This document shows, in pieces, positions 1-7,328 of a stretch of 35,639 nt of DNA. Numbering within the stretch: the first letter of the stretch is position 1; each line of letters begins with the position of its first letter. Where the stretch lies: the NCBI RefSeq assembly GCF_001552715.1, contig NZ_BCRS01000050.1:1-35639 (forward strand), in the 5' to 3' direction. Under the pieces are notes generated by a model. It was not told the DNA's origin. It did no database searches and was given only the letters and a program-made list of their open reading frames with translations. This DNA is from Mycolicibacterium vaccae NBRC 14118 = CIP 105934. GTDB taxonomy: Bacteria; Actinomycetota; Actinomycetes; Mycobacteriales; Mycobacteriaceae. A program made the translations under genes and the position numbers.

Positions 1-2
1 CC

Positions 3-494
3 CGGCGGGCGGTCGCCCGCGTCACGGCGTGGCTGTTGGCCACCGGGGACACCGCCGACGCGGCGACCGACCGCTACCCCGCGCTGGTCGAGGGTGAGGC
101 CAGCGCGGTCCCGCACGCGTGGCAGGGAGCACCGGGTTACCTGGAGACCGTGTCCTGGCGCAGGCAGTCCACCCCCGAGGGCGCCGCCGCCGAGGCGTGG
201 TTGTCCCCACTGGTGCCGCTCGTGGATGCGGAGCCCACCACAGCGCTGCAGCGGCTGGCGATGGTGGTCGACTCGGCCAACGGCATCGGCGCCGCGCTGG
301 ACCCGCAGCGGTACCTGTTCATGAACACCGACACCGTCGTGCACCTGCACCGCCTGCCGAGCGGCGACGACTTCGCACTGCGGGCCCGCGGGTCCGTCGG
401 ACCGGACGGGGTCGGAGTCACCTCCGCCGAGATCTTCGACCGCAGCGGGTTCATCGGGACCTGTGCGCAGACCCTGCTGGTGCAGCGCAGGTGA
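3..494 (+). CDS. TesB-like acyl-CoA thioesterase family protein (5' truncated by window edge)
   Basis: The reading frame is open from the window edge to a TGA at 492-494, and its true start lies outside. The first possible internal start, TTG at 36, is unlikely because the frame before it also looks coding. The visible C-terminal part has the pattern of the mycobacterial thioesterase-like (double hotdog, TesB-type) family: LQRLAMVVDSANGIGAALDP, then a strand with MNTDTVVHLHRLP, and a final G-x-x-AQTLLVQ strand. In that family the Asp of the D-S-A-N-G segment and the late Gln line the thioester site. It would hydrolyse an acyl-CoA, but the substrate cannot be told from sequence. The stop overlaps the next start (TGATG), so the DinB-like gene is probably translationally coupled. 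Confidence 0.75.
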   Translation, partial: RRAVARVTAWLLATGDTADAATDRYPALVEGEASAVPHAWQGAPGYLETVSWRRQSTPEGAAAEAWLSPLVPLVDAEPTTALQRLAMVVDSANGIGAALDPQRYLFMNTDTVVHLHRLPSGDDFALRARGSVGPDGVGVTSAEIFDRSGFIGTCAQTLLVQRR

Positions 495-1006
495 TGCTCG
501 ACGAGGTGCGCCGCCAGTTCGAGCTCGCATGGGCGCTGACCGAGCTGCACCTGGACGCGCTCGCCGAGGACGACTTCCTCTGGGAGCCCGCGCCGCTGTG
601 CTGGACCGTGCGGCGGGACGCGGCCGGCCGCTGGCGCCCGGATTTCGCCGACGTCGAACCCGATCCCGTTCCGGTGCCGACGATCGCGTGGCTGACCTGG
701 CACATCGACTACTGGTGGAGCGCCGCCCTCGCGGCCCTGCAGGGCGGACCGCTGCCGGCCCCGACCGAGGTGAGCTGGCCCGGCGACGGCGCGGCAGCGG
801 TGGCGCGCATCCGCGGTCTCGCCGAACAGTGGCGGAAGCTGTTGGCTGAGTTGACGATCGACCGGATGTCCGAGCCGGCGCCGTTTCCGTGGAGCCCCGC
901 CGACGGTCGCACGGTCACCGATACGGCGCTGTGGGTGACGGTGGAGCTGACCAAGAACGCCGCCGAGATCGGTCAGTTGCGCCTGCTGCGGGCGGCCCGG
1001 AGCTGA
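494..1006 (+). CDS. DinB-superfamily protein (DinB_2 type four-helix protein)
   Basis: This gene encodes about 170 residues. I start at ATG 494, which overlaps the TGA of the thioesterase gene; a GTG at 491 is an alternative. The protein has the length and pattern of the DinB/YfiT four-helix-bundle superfamily. It shows an early helix (QFELAWALTELHLDAL), a central W-H-I-D-Y-W-W segment whose His is a usual metal ligand, and a late helix E-L-T-K-N-A-A-E-I-G-Q-L-R. Many members bind a metal with three His and some are thiol-S-transferases (bacillithiol or mycothiol dependent). Here the late position carries Asn rather than His, so metal binding is uncertain. It converges on the R2lox gene with only 25 bases between stops. 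The function is unknown. Confidence 0.7.
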   Translation: MLDEVRRQFELAWALTELHLDALAEDDFLWEPAPLCWTVRRDAAGRWRPDFADVEPDPVPVPTIAWLTWHIDYWWSAALAALQGGPLPAPTEVSWPGDGAAAVARIRGLAEQWRKLLAELTIDRMSEPAPFPWSPADGRTVTDTALWVTVELTKNAAEIGQLRLLRAARS

Positions 1007-1031
1007 CCTCGGCCTGCCGCTGAACCGGGCG

Positions 1032-1970
1032 TCACGCCGACGGTGCCAACGCCTCCCGGTCCTCGGCGGCGAAGGTGTCCTCCAGCTGCAGCGGCGCGTA
1101 GTCGATGTCGATCTCGGCCAGTGGTCGACCCCGAGCGCTGTCGATGGTGCCGAACCGGCGCATCCCCTTGTCCGCGGCGTACTGCTGGAACTCGTCCATC
1201 TGCAGCCCGAACGGGACCTCGTCGTAGAGCGCGAACCCGTCCACGGTGTTCTGCAACGCCAGCGGGATCAACTCGTTCATCCTGGTCTCGAACACCGCCC
1301 AGTTGGCGTCGTCGGCGGCGACGTGGCGGCGGCAGGTGAAGGTGCCCCAGGCCATGTGTCTGCGCTCGTCGTCGCCGATCCTGCGCACCAGCTCCTGCAT
1401 GCCGGGAAGGATGCCGCGGTCCACGCAGATCCGGTGCCACGCATAGTATCCGGTGAGCGCCATCATGCCTTCGATGACGTGGTTGTAGGTCGCCGAGGCC
1501 CGCACCTGGGCTGCCGGCGACGGGTCGGCGGACAACACGTCCAGAGCTGCGGGCAGCTCGTGATAGAACATCTGCCGATAGGCGGGCAGCTCGTCGAGGT
1601 AGCCCTGCAGATCGCCGGTGACCCCGACCGCATCGAGCCAGAGCCGGAAGACCTGGGTGTGTTTGGCCTCCTCGAAGGCGAACTGGGTCAAATACATCTC
1701 GTCGCCGAGGCGGCCCTCGGCGCGCATCGCGGCCAGGAAGGGCTGGATGTCCTGGGTGACCGCCTCCTCGCCGGCGACGAACTGGGCACACAACCGGATG
1801 GCCCAGTCGCGCTCGAGTTCGGTGAGCGCGTCCCAGTCGGCGCGGTCCCGGGAGAAGTCGATGTCGGCGGGATCCCAGAACTTCGCGTTGCCACCCGCGA
1901 ACAGCCGTAGCGGCAGGCTGTCCCAGTGGAGGCCGCCCGCGGCCAGTGAATCCGAGCGTGTCCTGTTCAT
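1032..1970 (-). CDS. R2-like ligand-binding oxidase (R2lox; orthologue of M. tuberculosis Rv0233)
   Basis: This 312-residue ferritin-like protein matches what I recall of Rv0233 along its whole length. The metal ligands are all present: E68, E101, H104, E167, E202 and H205. V71 and Y162 are also conserved; these form the Tyr-Val ether cross-link in the characterised M. tuberculosis protein. R2lox proteins assemble a Mn/Fe cofactor, bind a long-chain fatty acid and perform two-electron oxidation. They are often misannotated as ribonucleotide reductase NrdB, but the ligand set and cross-link pair set them apart. ATG 1970 is preceded by an AGGGG-type ribosome site. It is the last gene of a leftward group, 41 bases after the flavoprotein gene, so the two are probably co-transcribed. 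The natural substrate and the electron donor are not known for the family. Confidence 0.95.
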   Translation of the reverse strand: MNRTRSDSLAAGGLHWDSLPLRLFAGGNAKFWDPADIDFSRDRADWDALTELERDWAIRLCAQFVAGEEAVTQDIQPFLAAMRAEGRLGDEMYLTQFAFEEAKHTQVFRLWLDAVGVTGDLQGYLDELPAYRQMFYHELPAALDVLSADPSPAAQVRASATYNHVIEGMMALTGYYAWHRICVDRGILPGMQELVRRIGDDERRHMAWGTFTCRRHVAADDANWAVFETRMNELIPLALQNTVDGFALYDEVPFGLQMDEFQQYAADKGMRRFGTIDSARGRPLAEIDIDYAPLQLEDTFAAEDREALAPSA

Positions 1971-2011
1971 CTGACTGCCCCTTCGGCCTCGACTGTGACC
2001 CAGGACACAGC

Positions 2012-3391
2012 CTACGTCAGCGGCGTGAGGTCCTGAAGCAGGGTCGGGATCAACTCGCTGACCGTCGGATGGATGTGCATGGTCCGCGAGATCGCGGTGT
2101 AGGGCAGTTTGGCGGTCATCACGTCGAGGATCAGGTGCACGACCTCGTCGCCGCCGACCCCGAGGATCGACGCACCGAGAATCTGTTCGGTCTCGGCGTC
2201 GACGACCACCTTCATGAACCCCTGCGTCTCGCCCTTCTCCACGGCCCGGCCCACCCGGGTCATGGGCCGCTTGCCCACCAACGCTTTTCGACCGGATCTG
2301 CGGACCTCGTCGACGGTCATCCCGGCACGGCCCAGCGGCGGGTCGATGTAGAGCGCGTAGGTGGTGACACGGTCGCTGACGCGGCGCGGATCGTCGTCGA
2401 GCAGATTGGCCGCGACGATCTCGAAATCGTTGTACGAGGTGTGGGTGAACGCCCCGCGGCCGTTGCAGTCCCCCATCGCCCAGATGTTGTCGGCGGTGGT
2501 GCGCAACTGGTCGTCGACGACGACGTATCCGCGGCTGTCGGTCTGCACGCCGGCCGCCTCCAGCCCGAGGTCGTCGGTGTTGGGCTGACGGCCCACCGCG
2601 ACCAGCAGGTGGCTGCCCTCGATCGGCTCGGCGCCGGCCCGCGGCGTCACCGCGACGCCGTCGCCCCGCTTGGCGAAACTGATCGCGTCGGCGCCGACGA
2701 CGACGTCGATGCCCTCGGCCTCCAGGATGTCGCGGATCGCCGCCGAGACGTCCTCGTCCTCCCGCGCGGTCAGCCGCGGACCCCGTTCGACGACGGTGAC
2801 GGCGGCGCCGAAACGCCGGTACATCTGCGCGAATTCGAGCGCGATGTAGCTGCCGCCGATGATCACCAGGTGCTCAGGGACGATGTCGAGGTCGAGGATT
2901 CCGACGTTGGTCAGGTAGTCGATGTCGGCCAGGCCCGGCATGTCCGGGACGACGGCGCGGCCGCCGACGTTGAGGAAGATCCGGTCCGCCTCCAGCAGGT
3001 CGTCGCCGACCCGCAGGGTGGTCGGGCTTTCGAAGCGGGCGTGCCCACGGATCAGCGTGCAGCCGTCCATGCCGTCGAGCCAGGATTCGACGCCCTCGCG
3101 GTCGCCGATGCTGATGCGGTCTTTGCGCGCCTTGACCGCGGTCATGTCGACGGTCACGGTCCCGGAACCGATCCCGAAGTCGTTGCCGCGGCGGGCCAGG
3201 TGCGCGGCGTGCGCGCTGGCGACCAGCGTCTTGGTCGGGATGCAGCCGGAGTTCACGCAGGTGCCGCCGACCAGCTTGCGCTCGACGACCGCGACGGTCT
3301 GGCCGGCCTCGGTGAGCCGCCCGGCCAGCGGAGGTCCGGCCTGGCCGGCGCCGACGATGATCGCGTCGAAGCGCCGTGTCGGTTCGGTCAC
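2012..3391 (-). CDS. MerA/RclA-like FAD-dependent pyridine nucleotide-disulfide oxidoreductase
   Basis: This is a 459-residue flavoprotein of the glutathione reductase/lipoamide dehydrogenase superfamily. It has an N-terminal FAD site (IIVGAGQAG, residues 11-19) and the redox disulfide C45-V-N-S-G-C50 in [14 protein letters not shown]. It also has an NAD(P) site ([11 protein letters not shown]), the second FAD motif (IWAMGDCNG) and a C-terminal dimerisation domain with H-P-T-V-S-E. It lacks the N-terminal heavy-metal domain and the C-terminal Cys-Cys pair of true mercuric reductase, and no mer genes are nearby, so mercury detoxification is unlikely. RclA, a Cu(II)-reducing relative, is the better comparison. 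It sits between a DUF4126 gene (6-base gap) and R2lox (41 bases). I infer a redox role linked to R2lox, but this is unproven. Confidence 0.85.
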   Translation of the reverse strand: MTEPTRRFDAIIVGAGQAGPPLAGRLTEAGQTVAVVERKLVGGTCVNSGCIPTKTLVASAHAAHLARRGNDFGIGSGTVTVDMTAVKARKDRISIGDREGVESWLDGMDGCTLIRGHARFESPTTLRVGDDLLEADRIFLNVGGRAVVPDMPGLADIDYLTNVGILDLDIVPEHLVIIGGSYIALEFAQMYRRFGAAVTVVERGPRLTAREDEDVSAAIRDILEAEGIDVVVGADAISFAKRGDGVAVTPRAGAEPIEGSHLLVAVGRQPNTDDLGLEAAGVQTDSRGYVVVDDQLRTTADNIWAMGDCNGRGAFTHTSYNDFEIVAANLLDDDPRRVSDRVTTYALYIDPPLGRAGMTVDEVRRSGRKALVGKRPMTRVGRAVEKGETQGFMKVVVDAETEQILGASILGVGGDEVVHLILDVMTAKLPYTAISRTMHIHPTVSELIPTLLQDLTPLT

Positions 3392-3397
3392 GGTGGC

Positions 3398-3880
3398 TCA
3401 GACGAGGCTGACGAGGAATGCGACCAGCAGGCCGCCGCCGACGGCGAGGACGTCCTCGGTGAACGCGCCGGGTCGGTCGTTTCCGTTCCTGGCGCCGGAC
3501 AGCCTGCTGCGCAGCATCGCTCCGCCGAGCGTGCCGAGGACAGCGCCGATGATGCCCGCACCCGTGGCGCTGAAGGTGTGGAAGAAGGCGCTGCCGATGA
3601 CCGCACCGGAAAAGCCGCCGGTGACGAGCCGGGCGATGAACTGCGGGGGCACTTTTCGGCTGGGCGTCTGCGGCAGCTGATCGGTGACCAGCTCACCGAC
3701 GGCGAAGATGGTCAGCACGGTGACGGTGATGGGATGCGCGATCCAGTCCGACCACTTGTCCGCGACGTCGATCCAGCCGAGCATCGCGCCCCACGCCACC
3801 ACCGCCGGGGCGGTCAGCGCGCGTGACCCGGCCACGACGCCGATCAACAGAGCCAGACCGAGCACGAGAACCAGCGTCAT
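3398..3880 (-). CDS. DUF4126 family membrane protein
   Basis: This gene encodes 160 residues with four or five hydrophobic segments (about 1-20, 50-65, 85-105, 107-122 and 143-160). It has the small-residue-rich look of DUF4126 proteins, including the opening helix followed by G-S-R-A-L-T-A-P-A. The family has no established function that I know of. ATG 3880 is well supported by a GGAGGT ribosome site four bases upstream. It is the first gene of the leftward trio with the flavoprotein and R2lox genes, ending 6 bases before the next start. A second GGAGGTCC copy lies further upstream in the leader. Confidence 0.75.
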   Translation of the reverse strand: MTLVLVLGLALLIGVVAGSRALTAPAVVAWGAMLGWIDVADKWSDWIAHPITVTVLTIFAVGELVTDQLPQTPSRKVPPQFIARLVTGGFSGAVIGSAFFHTFSATGAGIIGAVLGTLGGAMLRSRLSGARNGNDRPGAFTEDVLAVGGGLLVAFLVSLV

Positions 3881-3910
3881 CGGACCTCCGCACGAAGGGT
3901 GGACCTCCGG

Positions 3911-3931
3911 ACGCTAACACGGCAGACCGTG
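3911..3931 (-). promoter_or_regulatory. Candidate promoter and operator dyad of the DUF4126-flavoprotein-R2lox operon
   Basis: On the minus strand a TAGCGT -10 element (3911-3916, fitting TANNNT) would start transcription near 3904, giving a leader of about 24 bases with GGAGGT. No convincing -35 is seen. Directly upstream, at 3918-3931, CACGG-CAGA-CCGTG forms a five-base inverted repeat in the spacer region, a place where a repressor could block polymerase. The rest of 3932-4148 shows no gene or structure I can support. Confidence 0.4.
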
Positions 3932-4148
3932 CCATGAGCGGTCGAGGCGTAAGCGAATTTCTCGCGGACAGACAGAGCGTGGCTGGTCGGTACCCGCATC
4001 ATCCGTGCGGCAGAACCGTTGATTGCGCCGGGTGTGGAAAGTTGTCCGCGTCGATGAGCAGGCCGCTGCAACCGCCGGCCGTGCTTTGTTGACGGATGTC
4101 GCTGCGGGGCAGCGTGGCTCGACATGCATCAGGACCGCGGTCATTCCG

Positions 4149-5564
4149 TCAGGTTTGTTGGCACGCTCCGGCGGACTGTTCGTTCAGTTCGGGTGCAGCC
4201 AGATGCCAGGACGTGATCGCCTGGAAGGCGGCGGCGATCCGCACCGTCACGTCCTCGCGGAACGGACCCGAGACCACCTGGCCTCCGATGGGCATCCCAG
4301 CTGGATCGAACCCCACGGGCAGTGTCACCGACGGCAGCCCGCTCATGGTGAACGGCACAGTGAAGCGGTGGATTCGGGCCACCGTCTCGCTAGACATCGT
4401 CACCATGTCCGCCGCGGGCGGAGTCACGAAGGGCAGTGCCGGCATGACCACGGCATCCACGGTCTTGATGGCGGCGCGCATACGCCCTGAGAACTCCGCT
4501 CTGCGTAGCAGCAGTTGGTCGTACTCCACGGCCGTGAGCCTCGAACCGAGAGCGATAAGGTCGGCCAACGCCCTGCCGTACTCCCCGCCACGAGCCGCGA
4601 AGCTGGCGTGGTGGCTGCGGGCGGCCTGGACACCGCAGATGCCGAACCAGTCATCGTTGGCCTGGCGGGGGTCCGGCAGCGACACCGAGAGCACTTGGGC
4701 GCCAAGGGATGTCAGCACATCGACCATGAGGTGAACTGCTTGTGCCACCTCAGGCTCGACATCCTCGTCGATCCACCCGCCGTCCACCCCGACAACGACG
4801 CCGCGAAGATCCCCGACCGGGGCATCGAAGTGCGGCACAGGTTCGAGGGCTGCCGTCGGGTCCGCGTCATCAGCCCCTGCGATCGCCTTGAGAACGACAG
4901 CCGCATCCACTGCGCTTCGCGCCATCACGCCGACGTGATCCAGCGACGCCGCAAGCTCGAACACGCCGGCGCGGCTGACACGACCCCAGGTCGGCTTGAT
5001 CCCGGTCGAACCCGTCACCGCGGACGGCATCCGGATGGAGCCCCCGGTGTCGGAAGCCAACGCGGCATACGCCAAGCGGGCCGCCACCGCCGCCGCACTG
5101 CCACTGGACGAAGCCCCGACCCAGCGATCCGGGTTCCACGGATTTCGAGGAGCACGGAAAGGCTCGGTATGTTCGGCGTACACACCTTCGGTGGTGTGGA
5201 CCTTCCCGACGATCACAGCGCCGTGCTCGGTCAAACGCGTGACCGCGGTGGACGAGCCACGCGACACCGCACCCCGACGCGACGGCATTCCGATTTCGCT
5301 CGGCCACCCGTCGACATCGAAGATGTCCTTCACCGCGATCGGCACGCCGTGCAATGCGCCCCGCGACATCCCTTTCGCCACTTCAGCATCCAGAGACGCC
5401 GCCCGCGCCAGCGCCTCCTCGGCGGCGACGAACGAGAAGGCGCCGATCGCATCGTCGAGCAATTCGATGCGATCGAGCAACTCCTCGGTCACCGCCAGTG
5501 AGGTCAGCTCGCCTCGGCGAATCCTGTCTGACACCTCGACCAGCGGAAGATCTACGACACTCAC
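4149..5564 (-). CDS. Amidase signature family hydrolase
   Basis: This is a 471-residue enzyme of the amidase signature family, with the full Ser-cisSer-Lys triad visible: K79 in H-G-V-P-I-A-V-K-D, S152 in the G-A-S-S-S-G-S-A loop, and nucleophile S176 in D-T-G-G-S-I-R-M-P-S. It would hydrolyse a carboxamide to acid and ammonia, probably in the cytoplasm because no signal peptide is present. The GTG start at 5564 overlaps the TGA of the upstream regulator gene (GTGA), so the two are translationally coupled. It is not GatA: there are no gatB or gatC genes, and the context is a catabolic ABC/DUF1537 module. I infer that it acts on a compound brought in by the adjacent importer. The family does not reveal the substrate. 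Confidence 0.88.
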   Translation of the reverse strand: MSVVDLPLVEVSDRIRRGELTSLAVTEELLDRIELLDDAIGAFSFVAAEEALARAASLDAEVAKGMSRGALHGVPIAVKDIFDVDGWPSEIGMPSRRGAVSRGSSTAVTRLTEHGAVIVGKVHTTEGVYAEHTEPFRAPRNPWNPDRWVGASSSGSAAAVAARLAYAALASDTGGSIRMPSAVTGSTGIKPTWGRVSRAGVFELAASLDHVGVMARSAVDAAVVLKAIAGADDADPTAALEPVPHFDAPVGDLRGVVVGVDGGWIDEDVEPEVAQAVHLMVDVLTSLGAQVLSVSLPDPRQANDDWFGICGVQAARSHHASFAARGGEYGRALADLIALGSRLTAVEYDQLLLRRAEFSGRMRAAIKTVDAVVMPALPFVTPPAADMVTMSSETVARIHRFTVPFTMSGLPSVTLPVGFDPAGMPIGGQVVSGPFREDVTVRIAAAFQAITSWHLAAPELNEQSAGACQQT

Positions 5565-6277
5565 GCCTGCTCCTGTTCGTGGGCCGGGTTCGACAGGAAT
5601 CGTTCACTGTCTTCGGCAGTCTGATCCATGTGGGCCGCCATCGCCTCCCGCGCCTGCACGGGAAGGCCCGCCTCGATGGCGGTGAAGATCTGGCGATGAC
5701 ACTGCAGTGCGTGGCGGCGAATCTGGGGCACCGCGGAGGTTTTCGTGCGGCCCTCCAGGACCGCCGCACCGATCGGCTCGAGCAGCACCGTCAGAAAGGG
5801 GTTGTGCGTAGCAGCGAAGATGGCCTCATGGAATCGCAGGTCCGCGGCGACGATTGCGGTGAGATCGTCGGCCTCCATGGCCGTTTCCATGTCGGAGATC
5901 GAATCGGCGAGATCGGCGAGATCTCGATACGTCCGTCGCGCGGCCGCAACCTCGGCCGCGCCGGTCTCGACGATCTTCCTGAGTTCGATGAGCTGCCGCG
6001 CAGTTTCGTGGTCGTTGGCCACCCGCGCCGCGAGTAACGCCGGTTCCAGCGCGGTCCACTCCGACAACGGGTTCACGAACGTTCCCCGCCCACGCTCGAC
6101 GCGGACGATGTTGCGAACCCGTAGCGACTTGATGGCCTCGCGGATGGTCAGTCTGCTCACCGACCACTGCGCGGCGAGTTCCGATTCCGACGGCAGCACC
6201 CCGTCGGGCCGTATGTCGCCGTCGGTGATGGCGGTGAGGAGCTTGCCGGCGACCTGGTCGACGAGCGAATCCCGCAT
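5561..6277 (-). CDS. GntR-family transcriptional regulator, FCD (FadR/VanR) subfamily
   Basis: This 238-residue protein has a winged helix-turn-helix at residues 1-72 (LPSESELAAQWSVSRLTIRE) followed by an FCD ligand domain (about 90-220). The metal/ligand positions of that domain are D146, H150, H194 and H216. FCD regulators usually sense organic acids and most are repressors released by the substrate or an intermediate. The start is ATG 6277, with GAGGA seven bases upstream. A palindrome, ACATCTGATGT, touches this ribosome site (6289-6299). A closely matching one lies before the divergent ABC operon, so autoregulation and control of that operon are likely. It is coupled to the amidase gene by a 4-base overlap. 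Confidence 0.9.
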   Translation of the reverse strand: MRDSLVDQVAGKLLTAITDGDIRPDGVLPSESELAAQWSVSRLTIREAIKSLRVRNIVRVERGRGTFVNPLSEWTALEPALLAARVANDHETARQLIELRKIVETGAAEVAAARRTYRDLADLADSISDMETAMEADDLTAIVAADLRFHEAIFAATHNPFLTVLLEPIGAAVLEGRTKTSAVPQIRRHALQCHRQIFTAIEAGLPVQAREAMAAHMDQTAEDSERFLSNPAHEQEQA

Positions 6278-6288
6278 ACCGTGTCCTC

Positions 6289-6299
6289 ACATCTGATGT
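6289..6299. promoter_or_regulatory. Candidate GntR operator 1 (ACATCTGATGT) in the regulator's own leader
   Basis: Odd-centred perfect palindrome ACATC-T-GATGT, immediately upstream of the GAGGA ribosome site of the gntR gene. A minus-strand -10 candidate TAGTGT lies at 6312-6317, placing the predicted start of transcription near 6305, so the site would lie just inside the transcript. The same core recurs at 6468-6478 before the divergent operon. Shared half-sites ACATC/GATGT on both sides of a divergent region are the usual arrangement for a local FCD-GntR regulator. Confidence 0.6.
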
Positions 6300-6357
6300 C
6301 TGTTGATGCCAACACTAGCGCACAACCGCCCGCAATCGCGGAACAACAGAAGAGTCT

Positions 6358-6375
6358 GATGCACTGTGCTGCATC
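6358..6375. repeat. Inverted repeat GATGCA-N6-TGCATC in the divergent promoter region
   Basis: Six-base arms GATGCA (6358-6363) and TGCATC (6370-6375) surround CTGTGC; inside, GCACTGTGC (6361-6369) is itself an odd palindrome. It lies between the two candidate GntR operators. It could bind a second regulator or be a hairpin, and it does not match the ACATC/GATGT core. Confidence 0.35.
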
Positions 6376-6465
6376 GTGTTAACTCTTGTACTGACACGGT
6401 CGAACGGTTCTCCCAGCACATCGGCACACACGGCGAAGGTTCGTAACATTCCCGAAACCCAACCA

Positions 6466-6485
6466 AGACATCAGATGTCTGATGT
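6466..6485. promoter_or_regulatory. Candidate GntR operator 2 upstream of the ABC/DUF1537 operon
   Basis: AGACATC-A-GATGTCT (6466-6480) is a 15-base odd-centred palindrome. A further GATGT half-site (6481-6485) follows directly, giving a second, offset dyad ATCAGA-TG-TCTGAT (6470-6483). The core ACATC-N-GATGT is the same as in the palindrome before gntR. It ends four bases before a -35-like TTGGCA. Confidence 0.6.
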
Positions 6486-6488
6486 AGG

Positions 6489-6517
6489 TTGGCAATCGGC
6501 TGGCACCGTCCTAGCGT
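6489..6517 (+). promoter_or_regulatory. Candidate promoter of the ABC-kinase-dehydrogenase operon
   Basis: TTGGCA (6489-6494) and TAGCGT (6512-6517) are separated by 17 bases, fitting a mycobacterial SigA-type promoter (TANNNT -10). The predicted start is near 6524, giving a leader of about 25 bases with AGGAG before ATG 6549. A palindrome GTTGGCC-C-GGCCAAC (6516-6530) overlaps the -10 edge and the start point. Confidence 0.5.
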
Positions 6518-6530
6518 TGGCCCGGCCAAC
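6516..6530. repeat. 15-base palindrome GTTGGCCCGGCCAAC over the predicted transcription start
   Basis: Perfect seven-base arms GTTGGCC/GGCCAAC around one central C. Its position across the expected start of transcription suits a repressor site. As RNA it would be only a short, one-base-loop structure, so a protein-binding role is more plausible than a hairpin. Confidence 0.4.
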
Positions 6531-6548
6531 ACGAGAACAGGAGCGTTC

Positions 6549-7328
6549 ATGGTCCGCCGACTCGAAGCCCGGAACATCGGCATGACTTTCGTCAGCCGAG
6601 GGGACCCGAACGTGGTCCTGCGCGACCTCACCTTCCACGCTGACGAGAATGAGTTCGTCTCCTTCGTCGGCCCCAGCGGCTGCGGAAAGTCGACGTTGTT
6701 CAACATCGTCGCGGGCTTGACCGAACCGACCACAGGCGACGTGTTCGTGGAGGGCGAGAACACCACCGGCCGGGCCTCGAAGAAGGTCGGGTACGTCCTG
6801 CAGAAGGATCTGCTGCTGCCCTGGCGCACGATCATCGACAACGTCATCATCGGGCTGGAGGTCCGCGGCGTCAGCCGCAAAGAGGCCATCGCCCGTGCCG
6901 AGCCGCTGTTCGAGTCGTACAACCTGACCGGCTACGAGAACGCTCTTCCCGGCGCGATCTCGGGTGGCATGCGCCAGCGCGCGGCTCTCATGCGAACGCT
7001 GGTCATGGACCCCGACGTCATTCTGATGGATGAGGCCTACAAGGCGCTGGACTACCCGTTGAAGATCGCGCTGGAGAGCGAGTTGCTCCAGACAGTCAGA
7101 TCCCTGGGCAAGACGGTCATTTTCGTCACCCACGATATCGAGGAAGCGGTCACCCTGAGCGACCGTGTGTACATCATGAAGGCACGGCCCGGCGAAATCA
7201 TCTCAGAGATCGCGATCGATCTGCAGGTCAACTCGACGCGCATCAACGAACGGCGTCTCGCCCCCAGGTTCAACGAGTACTACGAGACCATTTGGCGCAG
7301 CATCGGCGACAAGGCGATGGCCTCGTGA
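6549..7328 (+). CDS. ABC transporter ATP-binding protein (SsuB/TauB/nitrate type)
   Basis: This is a 259-residue nucleotide-binding subunit of an importer of the nitrate/sulfonate/taurine family. It has Walker A G41-PSGCGKST-49, Q-loop Q85, signature I-S-G-G-M-R-Q-R (137-144), Walker B V-I-L-M-D161-E162 and switch H195. I chose ATG 6549 because AGGAG lies eight bases upstream; an earlier in-frame TTG at 6489 falls in the promoter. The segment after Walker B reads DEAYKALD where relatives usually have DEPFGALD. The catalytic Glu and the D-loop are kept, so it should be active. It overlaps the permease gene (GTGA), and together with the lipoprotein gene forms a complete importer. Confidence 0.92.
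   Translation: MVRRLEARNIGMTFVSRGDPNVVLRDLTFHADENEFVSFVGPSGCGKSTLFNIVAGLTEPTTGDVFVEGENTTGRASKKVGYVLQKDLLLPWRTIIDNVIIGLEVRGVSRKEAIARAEPLFESYNLTGYENALPGAISGGMRQRAALMRTLVMDPDVILMDEAYKALDYPLKIALESELLQTVRSLGKTVIFVTHDIEEAVTLSDRVYIMKARPGEIISEIAIDLQVNSTRINERRLAPRFNEYYETIWRSIGDKAMAS

Noticed and set aside
1032..1970. Ribonucleotide reductase small subunit NrdB
   Set aside because: The V71/Y162 cross-link pair and R2lox ligand set are present and no nrdA is nearby.
2012..3391. Mercury resistance (merA)
   Set aside because: No metal-binding N-terminal domain, no C-terminal Cys pair and no merR, merT or merB nearby; an RclA-like redox role fits better.
1946..3826. 626-residue open frame opposite the flavoprotein and DUF4126 genes
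   Set aside because: Its composition (Asp, Arg, His, Gly, Val rich, no motifs) is what the reverse of a GC-rich coding strand gives; the opposite strand has clear domains.
3914..4144. 76-residue minus-strand ORF between DUF4126 and amidase genes
   Set aside because: No ribosome site, mixed composition and no recognisable pattern; the candidate promoter lies inside it.
4149..5564. GatA subunit of the tRNA amidotransferase
   Set aside because: No gatB or gatC, and the gene is coupled to a catabolic regulator.
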